From the NCBI GenBank assembly GCA_036346375.1, contig CM070502.1, positions 21,180,924 through 21,244,923 on the forward strand: 64,000 nucleotides of DNA. Direction: 5' to 3'. The stretch comes from Guadua angustifolia. Taxonomy: Eukaryota > Streptophyta > Magnoliopsida > Poales > Poaceae. Under the pieces are notes generated by a model. It saw only the letters and a program-made list of their open reading frames with translations, was not told the DNA's origin and searched no databases. Position numbers and translations under genes: made by a program. Shown piece after piece: positions 1-11,995 of the stretch (its first letter is position 1; the number at the start of each line of letters is the position of its first letter).

Positions 1-685
1 GGTCGGTGCCAAACCAAAATTTACCGCATGCTGCCAGACTTCCGGCTTGTCCACTGGCGCCAGGCCAAAACTGAAGGCAATGCGACACTGCCACGCAGCA
101 GACCTAAAACCAAAAACATAAAATCTCCAATCCATCACTCGTGCTCTCTTTCTCTATCTCTATTCTCTACTAGTCTGATAGTCTCTCTCCTCTAAAATCC
201 CCAATCCAAACAAAAACTAGCTGAGCTGAGTGGCTTGAGTTGAGGAGGCAGCGAGGCGGCACCGGCGGTCCGGCGCACTCCTAAGGTGGTGCCATGGACA
301 AGTGCTAAATGGTGCACTGGTGGACTGGTTGTATTATTACCTTACATCGTACATGCACGCACCTAACTGGTTAAGTAGACTAGAATTAGTAGTGCATAAA
401 TTTGATATATGGTATTATATGATTCTATCATGTTTACCTGACTAGTTTGTGACTTCTAATTTGCTAGTGCCATTGTCTTTGATAATTCTATTATGACTCT
501 ACATTTAGCTTTTATATAATCTCTAGTGCGTTCATTATTAATTCTTAATTATGTACAATGCAACTATAGTAAATTCTTGTACTATTTTCTTCACATTTTG
601 TCAATAATTATTCATAACTCATAAGTAATCTACCATTCAGTATGTTACATGTGCAATAAATGATCTATATTTTCGTGTATTATTG
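1..685. other. Intergenic DNA, no gene seen
   Basis: AT-rich plant DNA with no reading frame that resembles a known protein. The first 250 bases are somewhat richer in GC and pyrimidine tracts, but no splice sites or protein motifs could be joined into a gene model. Confidence 0.5.
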
Positions 686-878
686 GGCTAAAAATATTCG
701 TACCCGTATTGAATCCGGTCTGTCTTCGCTTCGTATTCGTAAGTGATAATATCCGGTATTATTCGCATTCGTATTCACATCCGACACAATTCGTATCCGA
801 CTTCGTATTCGATAAAAAATATGGATACAGATACGGGATGAACAATATCCGACTGTATCCGATCCGATTACATCCCTA
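686..878. mobile_element. hAT-like element end with subterminal repeats
   Basis: The stretch is dense in short motifs of the type ATCCGTATTCG and TATCCGACT and ends in ATTACATCCCTA, which matches the TAGGGRTGTAA-type terminus of plant hAT elements (TAGGGGTGTAAA ends the complete element at 25.4-26.75 kb). No matching left terminus or 8-bp target duplication was found, so this is probably one end of a truncated or diverged copy. There is no transposase sequence. Confidence 0.45.
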
Positions 879-3800
879 CGTACATCCCTAGCTAGTCGGT
901 TGCTTTTGGGCTATTGCATACCTTGTGTGGGCACTATCTTTTATCAATCTTCCACTGAAAGAATCTTGATATGTTCTTAGCCCTTTAGGCCTGGTTTGTA
1001 ATCGTTGTACTATGTAAGTAAGTCAATATTTAATAAAAGTATGAGTTATGATGCTATTCTCTAAGTAACTGTGCGTGCTAGTTAATTACTACTTATGGAA
1101 CTAGTACATAAAACACAGTAGAGTCCAAAATCATTTGATTCCGGATCCCACATTTTAGTCACAGTAGAGAATGAGTGATGGTGAACTATTTTGTGCCATG
1201 TCCACATTAATTAGTTATAACTTACTGGTACAATACAAATAAGATGAAAAAGTGCACAATGTGCATTTTCTTTTGGGATTCCCTGCAGACTGATGATTTA
1301 TTCAACGGCATGCTTTGCATTAAATTTTGTTACTCTATTAATTGATTATTAGTAATCTAGCTCGGCGACGAGCTAACACACCACTTTTGCCAATATCCAG
1401 AGCCCTAGCAGATGTCGTCGATAGAATGAGCATTTGTAAAAGCTTTTCCCGACGGACAGTTAGCTCTCGTACGTTCCATTTTCTCCGGCAGAATGATTTC
1501 TCTCACAATTGGGTCGAGGTGTAGTGTAAGGAGACTGTAAGTTAGAAAATTCAGTATAATTAATATAAGAAATATTTGAAAAAGAAAGAATTCACACTTT
1601 GTTTGGAGACCTAACTCTTTTCTTAGGCCTAGCCGCTTGAATACTCTTCGGTGCCTTTCCCAAATTTGGCATGATAGCCTAGCTATTTGCATGCGAAAAA
1701 CTATGTCAGATTCTTGAGTCTTACACACGTCAAGATCCTATCAATACAACACAGGATAATATCCAATATCAAGAAAGTTAATAGTATTCTTTCAGAAAAA
1801 ATAATTGTTTTAAAAATATTCTAAATAGTTTTTTAAAATGTTGAGATAGTACACCTTGCAATTTTGATTCTGCTATTTGTAAGTCAATGTGATCGGCCTT
1901 CGGATTAACTTTTGGTTGTGTGGGCCGTGTGTGATTCTAGCTAGATTGATCAGATGATTAAGAAGTGTATTGTAGTTAAGAAGCACAAGTCACCTTAATA
2001 AACATCCCTTGCAATTTTCCTTTTTAGTTACCGCCAGTATCCGATGGCAAAGTCGCCCAACGTAGCCGTCGAAATCTCGGAGAAATTTAAGTGAAATGGA
2101 CCGTGGACATTTTTATCTCATTCTCGATCGCCTACTTCGGTTGACAGATATATTTGGCCCAAGGCAAAGGTACTGCACAAGCAAGGTTGTAAGGACCTAG
2201 TCATATCAGGGGAAATCTCTAGGAACTTTTTCAATTTGAACTAAATCTTAAGGATTTGCATCCAAATTCCCCCTTTCTAAAAGAGCAATTTTATGGTGGA
2301 TAACATGAATAGTAAATAGTGGTAATAGAAATAAGATCTAGCTTTACATTTCTCTAGAGTATTATGGACTTTTGTTCTTTTACTACATTACTCGTTGATC
2401 TTATCATTGGCCTTCATTTTTCATCGTCGCCCTTTGTTGCGTTACTCATTATCGCTATCCTCTTTCTCTAGAGTCCGGTCATGTCAACGCCGTAGCCTTT
2501 GCCTTCATGTCGGTGCCCTCCTGGATTGTGACCACGCTACGGCTGGCGCCCTTCCGCCTAATTGTGACGACGCTGTGTTCTCGCACTAACACATTAAGCG
2601 CTCTGTTCTGCGTAGCCCGCGAAGCAGTTCCGAATTTTACACAAAAATACCAAAAAATACACATACATTCAAAATTAAAAAAATAACTAGTTACAATACT
2701 ACCACTATATGATTTCTACTACTAATACTACTAGCGGAAGTATAACTAAATCATAACTAATCTGATCCTAATTAATCAAATAGAATGGACAGTTAATATT
2801 CAATATTGTGTATCATAAAAGCACTCTTCTAAAAAGGGGAAAAGAAATAGTATGTCTTCAACAACAACACAACAACATAATTTTTATTTATTTATTTATT
2901 TTGTGCAGGAGAAGCTTTTTTGGTGTAGTCTTTGGTTTTCAGAGATATGCGTGTTCATTCAAAGTATTTTGCATCTGAACTAAATTCTCTTGTGGTTAAA
3001 ATACCTGTTGAATGCAACAGGGCTCTTTGATTTTACTAGTAAGGTACACGTGCGTTGCAACAGAGTGCTAAAAGATGGTGATACATATTAGCGAAACATG
3101 ATTTTAAATTGTACAATGAACATCGATTTTATCTTAATTACACATATAGTGAACATACATAAACACGTTTAGATCAACCAAACAAAGATTGCCACATTAG
3201 CGGTGGACGTTGTTTGTTGTGCAACATTGGTACAAATAAAATACACAAAGCATCAAGGAACATCAAGAACAGCAGAACTGTCGTACTGCATCTACCGAGA
3301 TTTTGTCCCCACAAGAAGCATACCTATATATCCATATCTCATCAACGATTGAATTCAAGAGTTAATTTCATAAGAAAATCTCCCCATCGCTACCAAGAAA
3401 CGCAACTAATATTGGAGGACCAGAGGATTACAGAACGCAGATACCCTTGAATTCTTGTAGATACCAGAAAGCTGATTTATGATTACCTCCCAAAGACTTC
3501 CTTTTTGCACCCATGTAGCAGAAAGAAGATTATGTAGTTCCAGTACTGGTGTACATAAAGTTCATCAGATGTGGGCAAACAAGGGGTATGCAGATGCATA
3601 ACAAACTTCAAAACTGGTGTATATAACTTCATCAAATGTCTGCAAATAAGGACTAACTTGCACCCCTATATAATATGTCAAATATGGTAATAAGACTGGC
3701 AGGTTCTGTAAGTAGGTGATTGGCCTCTAAAATATTTAGGGGTTTCCAGTAAGTAGCTCAAGGCTTTATGTTGCTGATTGGGCAAAGTTGGAGGAATACT

Positions 3801-5699
3801 TGTTAAAAAGGCTAGATGGATGGCAACGTGGTTCCCTATCACATGTCGGTTGTACATGTTACCTAAAACAGTTCTAGCTAAGATGGGCAAGACGAAGATC
3901 TTTTATCTGGCAGGGAGGTTCTAAGAAAAAATATATCATTTTGTCAAATGGCCTTTAATTTTCAGACCTAAACAAAAAGGGGTTTAGGAATTCAAAATCT
4001 TAGGAATCGTAATATTAGCTTGTTCCTCTAAAAAATCAATGATACTGGTTTCAAAAAGAAAAAAACGAACAATGATATGAAATTAACCCATGTCATGGCA
4101 GAAACAAAAATGACAATGATATTCAGTAGTAATATTTCTAATACATGATATGTAATATGTTTTTCCCAGGAGAAAACAATCCTAATAGTAGTAGCTCAAA
4201 ATCAAAAGCTAAAAACATATCTCCAGCAGAAAGGATTATGTTTGGACAAAGATTAATACAAATATCTACATGGCTAATCAATAAAAACGATCATAATAGT
4301 ATTACTATCCAACCAACAGCCATATTAAGCATAATCCTACCAGACAAAAGAATCAATTAGTTGTAATTACAGATTATATGATTAACTACTTTCTGAAACA
4401 TCATTTGATACATGAGCACTCTTTCTGAAACATTCAATTTCTTTCTTCCTGATAGTGCAGATGATAGTGTAGGACTGCAGGTGTGCACCACATACTCAAT
4501 CAAGCATGTTTTGGAATGTAGCAAATTGCACTAAGTCTAAAACTAATATCTGTCAAATGTTGGGTGAAAGAACCATCAGTTTTCCTGAAACTTCCTTATA
4601 TAAATTTCAAAATCCCTGCAGATGCTGTCATCTGTGACACCGCTACTGGATGAAAATAACCGCCTTTCATATATATCTTCACCTACCAAAGCTTGCTACA
4701 AGTAGAGAAAATAGGTGTCAGAAAATTAAATTAAAGTGTAGCACCATGAATAAGTTCTGGAAAGAAGTACCAAATGGAATTAATACCATAGCTCTGTTCC
4801 TCCAGTAACAGCACAAACCAAACATGACCAAGACTAAATGAGGGAAAGTTTGTGAGGTAACAGGTACTTGAAACAATATAACTAGTACTAATGACTGTAT
4901 GAGGTGAAATATGAAACAATATGAATACTAATCGCAAGACGATTCAGCGTCTAGGGACATGAAATATGAAACAATACATCCTAGGGTAATAATCTGGCGC
5001 AAAACACTGACATGGTGAAGGGTTCAAGTCACATCCGTTTTCACACCAAATTAACATAAATTTCCAAAAACAAAAAAAATAGACAGCCTTGTGGTAATCT
5101 ACTCTCAAACTCACATTGGGCTGAGAGAAACAAAATGATAAATTTATTGAAAATCATTCATTAAAAGGAACGTTATACTCAGCAAGAAATCAGAGCCAGA
5201 GCCCATACTCAGCAAACAAATCATGTACAATGATTCTGTAAGTAGTTTCAAATCAAACAGAAAAAAAGAACAGTGAATTGTAACACATGGAGCATCCAAG
5301 ATCAGTTACAAGCATATAATGAAGTCTTGCTAACAAAACTAACATTATAAATAGAACTAACCAAGTTGCATAGATCACCTGAGCAACTAACAGTACATGA
5401 GCAAATATTCGAGAACCAGATAATAATTACGGAACGGAGAATCAATTGACCAGGAAGCCCCTTTATTTCCTTGACCTCCTAGCCTTGAACCCAACAAAGT
5501 TGCGTTGATCCACTGAATTATTGTATAGAGGCAGGAAGGAAATAATGAATCCAAGATCAATAAATCAAAGTTGATGAAAGAGACATATTCATGAAAATGG
5601 AGGGAAAGAGAGAGGGGACGGAACTATTTACCCTGTCTTTATTTTTTGCAGTGGGAGAAGTCAGAAGAGGAGTTGAAGAATGGCTGTTCCTTATGTATT
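879..5699. other. Long intergenic stretch, repeats only
   Basis: No convincing gene in about 4.8 kb. At 3035-3062 there is an ACTAGTAAGGTACACGTGCG-type motif that is common in grass repeats. On the minus strand near 4580-4700 a reading frame of about 40 codons follows a possible splice context, but it matches nothing recognised. At 5464-5517 (minus) a short basic reading frame ends in a stop just after a possible acceptor; it could be a terminal exon. Both are too short to call. Confidence 0.4.
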
Positions 5700-6100
5700 G
5701 ACGAATTAGGTAACCATCGAGCTAGTTGAGGCGGTTGTTGAGCTGACCAAATCGGTTGATGTTCCGGTAGTCATCCCATGTCACCTGCAACTCCGTGCCA
5801 TCCCCCTGTAACGAACCCAACAATCCACAGATCAGACATGCGCGTAGAAAGAAAAAGAACAGATCAAGCTGGCCATGGAGGGATCAAGGGATTGGGTTAG
5901 TGTTTGCTCCATATTACCTGGTCTGCTGCATCTCCGATTCCCTTTCAGTTGCTCCCGAACCAAGCGGGATTTGATGCTGGACAAGAACCCACAGATCATA
6001 CACACGCGCACAACGAAAAAGAATAGATCAGGCTGGCCATGGAGGGATCATTGAATTGGGTTAGGGTTTGCTCTATATTACCTTGTCTGCAGCATCTCCG
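5700..6100 (-). pseudogene. Prefoldin subunit 4 (PFD4)-like gene remnant
   Basis: Prefoldin is the cytosolic hexameric chaperone that hands unfolded actin and tubulin to the CCT chaperonin; subunit 4 is a beta-type subunit. After an acceptor at about 5806, the minus strand reads from 5805 downwards as a prefoldin-4 N-terminus: residues like ELQVTWDD, then NINRFGQLNNRLN, close to the family's VTWEDQQNINRFGRLNNR. The frame then meets a TAG where the family has a Glu, and the similarity fades; the coiled-coil C-terminal part was not found. Two candidate first exons beginning ATG-CAG-CAG or ATG-CTG-CAG, each followed by GTAATA donors, start at 5931 and 6095. Their phase does not fit the second exon. 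Most likely a dead or partial copy. I am fairly sure of the family and less sure of the exon model. Confidence 0.55.
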
Positions 6101-6258
6101 ATTCCCTTTTAGTTTTTCCCTAACCGAGAGGATTTGAGCTCCTAGGCAACTGCTGGACAAGAACCCACATATCAGACGCGCGTGCACAAAGCAAAAGAAT
6201 AGATCAAGTTGGCCATGGAGGGATCAGGGGATTGGGTTAAGGTTTGCTCCATATCAGG
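5825..6258. repeat. Tandem repeat, about 165-176 bp x 2.5
   Basis: Three successive copies begin at 5825, 5989 and 6165, each opening with a CCACAGATCA- or CCACATATCA-like motif and then GGCCATGGAGGGATCA and a GATTGGGTTA block. The second and third differ from the first by substitutions and small indels. The unit includes the candidate first exon of the prefoldin-4-like remnant and its 5' flank, so the exon was duplicated with it. Confidence 0.8.
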
Positions 6259-9110
6259 GTTCAAAATTTCACCAAAAATCTGCGAAATTTGGCTGAAATT
6301 TTAGATTTTGGGTTACCACAAAATCGAAAGTACAGTCCGAATTAAAAATTTTGGGAAAAATAATTGCTACAGTAATTTCATTTTTTTTCAGAGAAATTTC
6401 ACCCAAACCAGCCGAAATTTTAGGATTTAAAACTGCATTTAGATGTTTTAGGGCTGGATTTAGTCCAATAACCCTTAAGAAAGTCATCTTTCATGAAAAT
6501 TTGTTGAAAAACTGAATTTTTGAGATATTTTAAAATTTAGGCAGAAATATTGTTAGATTTTTATAAAATTGTACAAGCTCGATAATGATCTAAAACATTT
6601 ATTATATTATTTATAGTATTGTAGGATCATACAGAAAAATTTTCAAAATAATTCAACTTCATTTGTTATCTTTAAAAAATCAAAAACGGAATGAACATAA
6701 TTAGGATAGTAATCTTATTAGATTTTTATAAATTTTCTCGAGTGTGATCATGATCTACAATTTTTATGAGAAATTAAGAATTCACTCAGTACCATTCTAT
6801 AAAATTTTAAAAAAAATTAAATTTTTTGTTTGGTCAATCAAATCTATGGAAGCACTGAACTTCATTTGTTATTATATTTCAAATATCAAAAAGAGAAAGA
6901 ACATAAATGCTATTGTTCCTTTTAAGAATTTTATAAATTCACTGGAGTGTGATCATGATTCAAAAATTTTATGAGATCTTAAACATTTCCTTATCACCCT
7001 TCTGTAAAAATTTTAAAAATTTTAAACCTTTTTATTGCTAAATAAAATCTATGTATTGATCATCGGTCTTTTATCAGGATGTAGCACTGTCAGAATTTTT
7101 AAAAATTCATTAAGCATAATCATCACATAAAAATTTTATATAACCATTAATGCTACAGCAGGACCATAAACAAAAATTAAAATATTAGTCTTTTAATGGT
7201 AATTATCATTAATTACAAAACCAAAACGAATTAGGGGCCTACATGCTTTCATTGCTCTTTACATATTACTTTCCTTATTTCACAAATTCAAGAGGCTAAA
7301 ATTAGTAATGTTATTGATTCAGTATTAGCACAAGGTTTTGCGTTCTTAATAGGATTCAGATGCAAAGTAATATTATACCGGGTTTATATTCATTTTTAGG
7401 TTAGTTAGATCTTTAAGAATTTTTAGCAATCTAGTCTCTCATGATTCATGTCTTTACTTTATCATGATATATATACACACACACACAACTATTAGATAAA
7501 ATACATCTGTGACTGTATATATATACATCTTTTATACTTGGGTCATATTCCATTCATGAAGCAAATTCAAATCAAGATTAATTCTTAAATATTTATGCAT
7601 ATGAAGGTATACTACTGCCAATTTAATATATGAAAATTAATTTTATTCATTTTAGATTTCTTTTGCATAATCATGTATTTTTAATATCAAGTACCTTGAA
7701 GTTAACCTTTATTAGATAAAGATTTAACTAAGTTGAAATTCAAATATTTTTACATATTTGGGTTTCTAGAAGCAAGAGGATTGCAATAAAATTGGTTTCA
7801 TAAAAATCTGAGTTTACTTGCAAAATTTTTATATGTAGCCCATTTTTATGCCTTTTCTTTAAATTTAAAATTCAATTTTACCTAGACACATTTTAAAAAA
7901 TGTTTTTTGCATATTCTAAAAATACTTGATTTTAGCTGAATTTAGAATTTTGTTTCACCTTATTTGGATTAAAAATTAGAAAATACGTCTTCATGTGTTG
8001 AAAGCGTATTACCTTTTTGTGAGCGGGCGCCTTTTGAAATTAAAAGACTCAAGAGTGTGTGGGTGCATTACTCTCGGTGACTGACATGTGGGGCCAGATG
8101 ACAGTGAGTCATGCGCTTGAGCGACTAACTGGTGGCCCCCATTCGTCAGTGAGATAGAACAGAGGAAGCCCACTCTGATGGCCACCGGCGGCGAAAGATT
8201 AACGCCGGAGATGGCGAGCCACTGGTGCAGTGAGCACCAGTAGACCCGTGCGCACCTAGGGGTGGCACCGATTCGGTTAGAGGTGAGCCGGAGGGGGTTT
8301 GCCACCATGCCCCCATGGCGGCGGCAATGACGATGAGCCGCGTTGGCGTTAGAAGACTGCTCAGATGTGATCGGTTCCAGTTTTGGGTTTAGGGAGTCAA
8401 GGATGTTCCATTTTACCTTGTTTTGGCGTCGAAGATTACTTGGTCTAGGCTAGCACCGTGCGCCGTGGCCGAGGAAGACGGGCGACAGCGGCGGCGAGTT
8501 TCTGGGTGAAGAATCTCCAAGATTTTTTAGGTATTTCAATCCTTGATGGCTTCAAATTCTACAGTCCAAGGGAATTTGGATTTGGTTGAGAGTTCTGTCT
8601 GAATTTTTCGCTTAACTGAGCTTCAAGGTTTTCGGCTGTTACAGTTTTGTCAAGAAATTGAGGAGCTTCGGCAAGAGAGAATTAAGGAAAAGGAGAGGGG
8701 AAATGGTGTGCAGGCTAAGGCGAGCTTGAGGCGGCTTTTAAAGTCGATGAGGCAGTGTGCAGAAGCTTGATCCTGCGGTGAATTCATCAGCAACTTTGCG
8801 GTGGCTAAACAGTAATCGGTATGGCTGGATTCCGAGAAACACAGGGAGGGTGGCTGCGTGGCAAGGTAATGATGTCCCAGCGAGCCTCGGTGGCGCGATT
8901 TCACAGAAGCTGACGCAAGTTACAGTCGGTGAAGCTTTGCTTCAAGTCTTCGATGGCCAGAGGAAGAAGAACGAAGGGGAGAGGAGACTGCACGTGGGCC
9001 TATACAGGTATCGGGTCCCGCTTGTAAGTGATGGAAGAAACAAAATGAGAATCGGATGTGATCTTGGGCTGGCAAGGGTTCATTGAATCGGTTAGTCATC
9101 TTGTCTGCAA
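6259..9110. repeat. Degraded LTR-like repeat DNA
   Basis: A very AT-rich half (6.26-7.98 kb, many AAAATTTTATAAAT-like words) is followed by a GC-richer half (7.98-9.1 kb) containing GACTGACATGTGGGGCC, a signature that also occurs in the LTRs of the large gypsy element here. The stretch around 8390-8425 (GTTCCATTTTACC) is, in reverse complement, similar to 16095-16120, so the same repeat family occurs twice in opposite orientation. Reading frames in the GC-rich half look incidental. No termini or target duplications were found. Confidence 0.4.
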
Positions 9111-11995
9111 ATATTTGATAATTTTTATGAATGATGGTTTGACAATTTTATTTATCCTGTAAAATTTTTAGGCCAAGATATGACATACATAATTTATAAA
9201 AAATTTTGACAAAGGCACTGTGCTCGATTTCTATTTTCTAATTTTGATTTTTCTGGAAGTTCATATCTATTCAAATTTTTTTTAACTTTTTGAAGAGCTT
9301 TATGATGGATATAATGATCTCCAGTAAAAATTTCAACTTCATATATTTTATATTTAATTAATAATAATTCTGAAAATGTTACTTTTAAATTTTCAATCTT
9401 TCTGTTTTCAAATTTTTAAAAACATCACACTAATTTATTGATTTTGATATTTTTAATTTTGATAGGTATATCCATCCATAGGATAATATAAAATTTCAGG
9501 TTGAGATAACGTTGTATTATTTTTATTTAAATCTGACAAGATTATTGTTATTAATCAAGGATCATTAATTCCTTTCATTTCATATTAATTTACTTTGATA
9601 TGAATTTCTAAATTCAGAATTGAGGTGATAGTGATTTCTTGAGATTAACCAAAATTTTATAAATTTTATTGTTATAAGATTTTATTATTGTCATTTATCT
9701 ATTACTTATAAAGATTTTTCCTTTAAAGCAAAAATCAAGGAAAACCAGGAAAAGTTCAAGAAAATCCAGAAAAGTCCATGAAAAGCAGGAATATTTTCTT
9801 ACTTTATTTGAAATTTTAGAATGTTACATATCTTCAATTTATAGGAACGAATTAATTTTGAGTTGATATATGATCAACCGATAAACGGAGACATTATTTT
9901 TGACATAAACAGAGACATTATTTCTGCCAACCGATCAACCGATAACAAATTTGTCGATGATCGGGATCGCCTGACCGCAAATATGAAAACGGGGTTAGTA
10001 TGAATGAGGGACCCAGAAAGAGCCTCGCTCAACGGTGGATCGAACATAGGTCGGGGCTAAGCGTCAGCGAGCAAGACACGGCGGATTATACTGGTTCGAG
10101 CCCCCGTGAGGGTAATAGCTCTACTCCAGTCTTCTCTTGAGGCAGAGGGATTCACTACTCTTGAGTACAAAGAGTGGATTACAGCTCGAGCTTGAGCGTT
10201 TTTGATGAGTCTCATCGCCTATTCTTTGGTGTCTCGATGTCGTATCTTTGCCGTTCTGCCTCAAGGGATTTTATACCCATCCGATCGTTACGTAAACGGC
10301 GGAGAGATTCCGGGATAGTGCATGGCGGTATCAAGACGCGTCTGCAAAATCCGGATCTGGCGCCCACGTCCGCCTTAACTCCGGAACTTTCGACCTCGAT
10401 AACCGCCGAGTAAACGCACACCTCCGAGCCAAGGTCGAGGTTGTGCGGGGTTGGGACCCCTACTGCCCGAGCTCGAGGTCGTGGGGGGATTGGTGCTTCC
10501 CTGGTCGTGGTCGAAGTCCCACGCTGCTCAGCCCCGAGCTGGGAGGGGGGAGATTGGCGCCACTGACACTCTTTAAAATTCGTGATTCACTTTATGACAC
10601 ACTGGCCTACTGTCATACACTCAGATAGACCCATATATCATAGACACACTACAAAATGCCAACGAATTAGGTGTCGCTGGACTAATTTTCCCGAACTGGG
10701 GACCTCATTGACGTAGCGTTGACTGTCGAGATTCCTCGATCCCGATGAATTAATTTTGAATTTTGAGTTGACATTATTTTGAGTTTATTGCTGACAGATA
10801 GAAGGTTCATTTTACATTATGTTTTTTACATTGAAGAGCAATTGAAGCGTTGGCAGTGATGTTGTATAGCAGCGTGTGTGGCATGCCGAGGGCCTGATCG
10901 AGGATAGTGAACCAAGTAACTTTAGCTAAACAAATTATAAAGGAGACATTGGGTTCAACCCAAAAATGTAACACGAATATACGATTTCTCCATTGTTGTG
11001 CCTGTGATGTTCTCTCAGTCTACATTGGCAACTACTTACTTTCCTAGGGCTCTCAGTTGCAGAATATGTTTGGAAAAAGTCTAATTTACAACTCTTGACT
11101 GTGGCTTTGGTTCAATTTTCAACTATGAACTATGAAACCATCCACTTTAAATTCTCAAAACCATACAACTTACCCCCCCCCAACCCAAATCAAGGTGGTT
11201 TTGTCTGGCATGGCGTTGATGTGGCCTATTTTTGCTGATGTATTGTCACAGGTTCATGTAGTTGATGATGTGGCATCTCTCTCTCTATTAGAAACGGAGG
11301 GAGACGACCATGGTTGCCTTGGTGAACTCAGTGCTAGTGATGGCAAGTGGAGGAGTACAAAAATGGGTTATAGAGGCCGGTACGACCCCGAGGGTGGCGA
11401 CAGCGCAACGAGAGACAGACTATGGTAGCGGCACTATGACCATGGCAACAATAAACCATGACTACGTCAAAAAATTGAGTGTGTCACAAGCATCTATAGG
11501 TGGTGGGGCACTCACCAGAGTGGTATGTCAGGGCGTGGATGCTCTGAGGAAGGCTGGCAACCGAGACCTAAGCCAGTGCGGGGCGCTCAACGTGGCAGCG
11601 ATGGCCTAACCAATGGAAGCCCAAATCAGAGGTTGGGGCATGAAGAGAGAGTTGGAGGGATGCTGTAGTAGGGAGGATTGAAAGGAAGCTCATTTGATGA
11701 GGAAGGGAGGCGGTGGCGATGGTTTTCGGTTGGAACATAGGAAGATGATGGTCGCGTGAGTTCATGTGGAGGAATCATGAAATTGATTGAGGGTTTACTC
11801 ATAATTAGTGAACATGATGTGACATGAAAGGATTTGGAAGGGGCTCGCTAGCTTGGCCAAAATAAGGTTGGGTATGATGATATCAGATGGTTGAGTATTG
11901 GTGAGGAAGAAGATGAGGGCGTTCTTAGAGTTATGGCTAAAGAGATAGGAAAGGGAGGTGAGCATGGGGAAGAGAACACCTAGGCGATGCCAAAG
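9111..11995. other. Mixed repeats, no gene seen
   Basis: 9.1-9.9 kb is AT-rich with no coding signal. 10.0-10.64 kb is GC-richer and has the look of grass LTR leader DNA (a GGTTCGAGCCCCC motif followed by GTAATAGCTCTACTCCAG). A CACTACAAAATG word at 10647 could be a CACTA-transposon end, but no partner was found. From 11070 a segment rich in AACTATGAACTATG and GTGGTTTTGTCTGG resembles, in inverted orientation, the segment at 18.95-19.08 kb. Confidence 0.35.

Noticed and set aside
4995..5040. TGGCGCAAAACA and GGTTCAAGTC, suggesting a tRNA-derived SINE head
   Set aside because: The spacing is too short for paired A and B boxes, and no SINE body or target duplication was found.
8757..9086. 109-codon plus-strand frame, possible gene
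   Set aside because: It lies in a degraded LTR-like block, shares no motif with known proteins and overlaps open frames on the opposite strand.
10093..10105. GGTTCGAGCCCCC, like the B box of a tRNA gene
   Set aside because: No cloverleaf, acceptor stem or A box can be built around it; it lies in LTR-like repeat DNA.
10647..10660. CACTACAAAATG, resembling a CACTA transposon terminus
   Set aside because: No inverted partner or 3-bp duplication found; such a short word occurs by chance.
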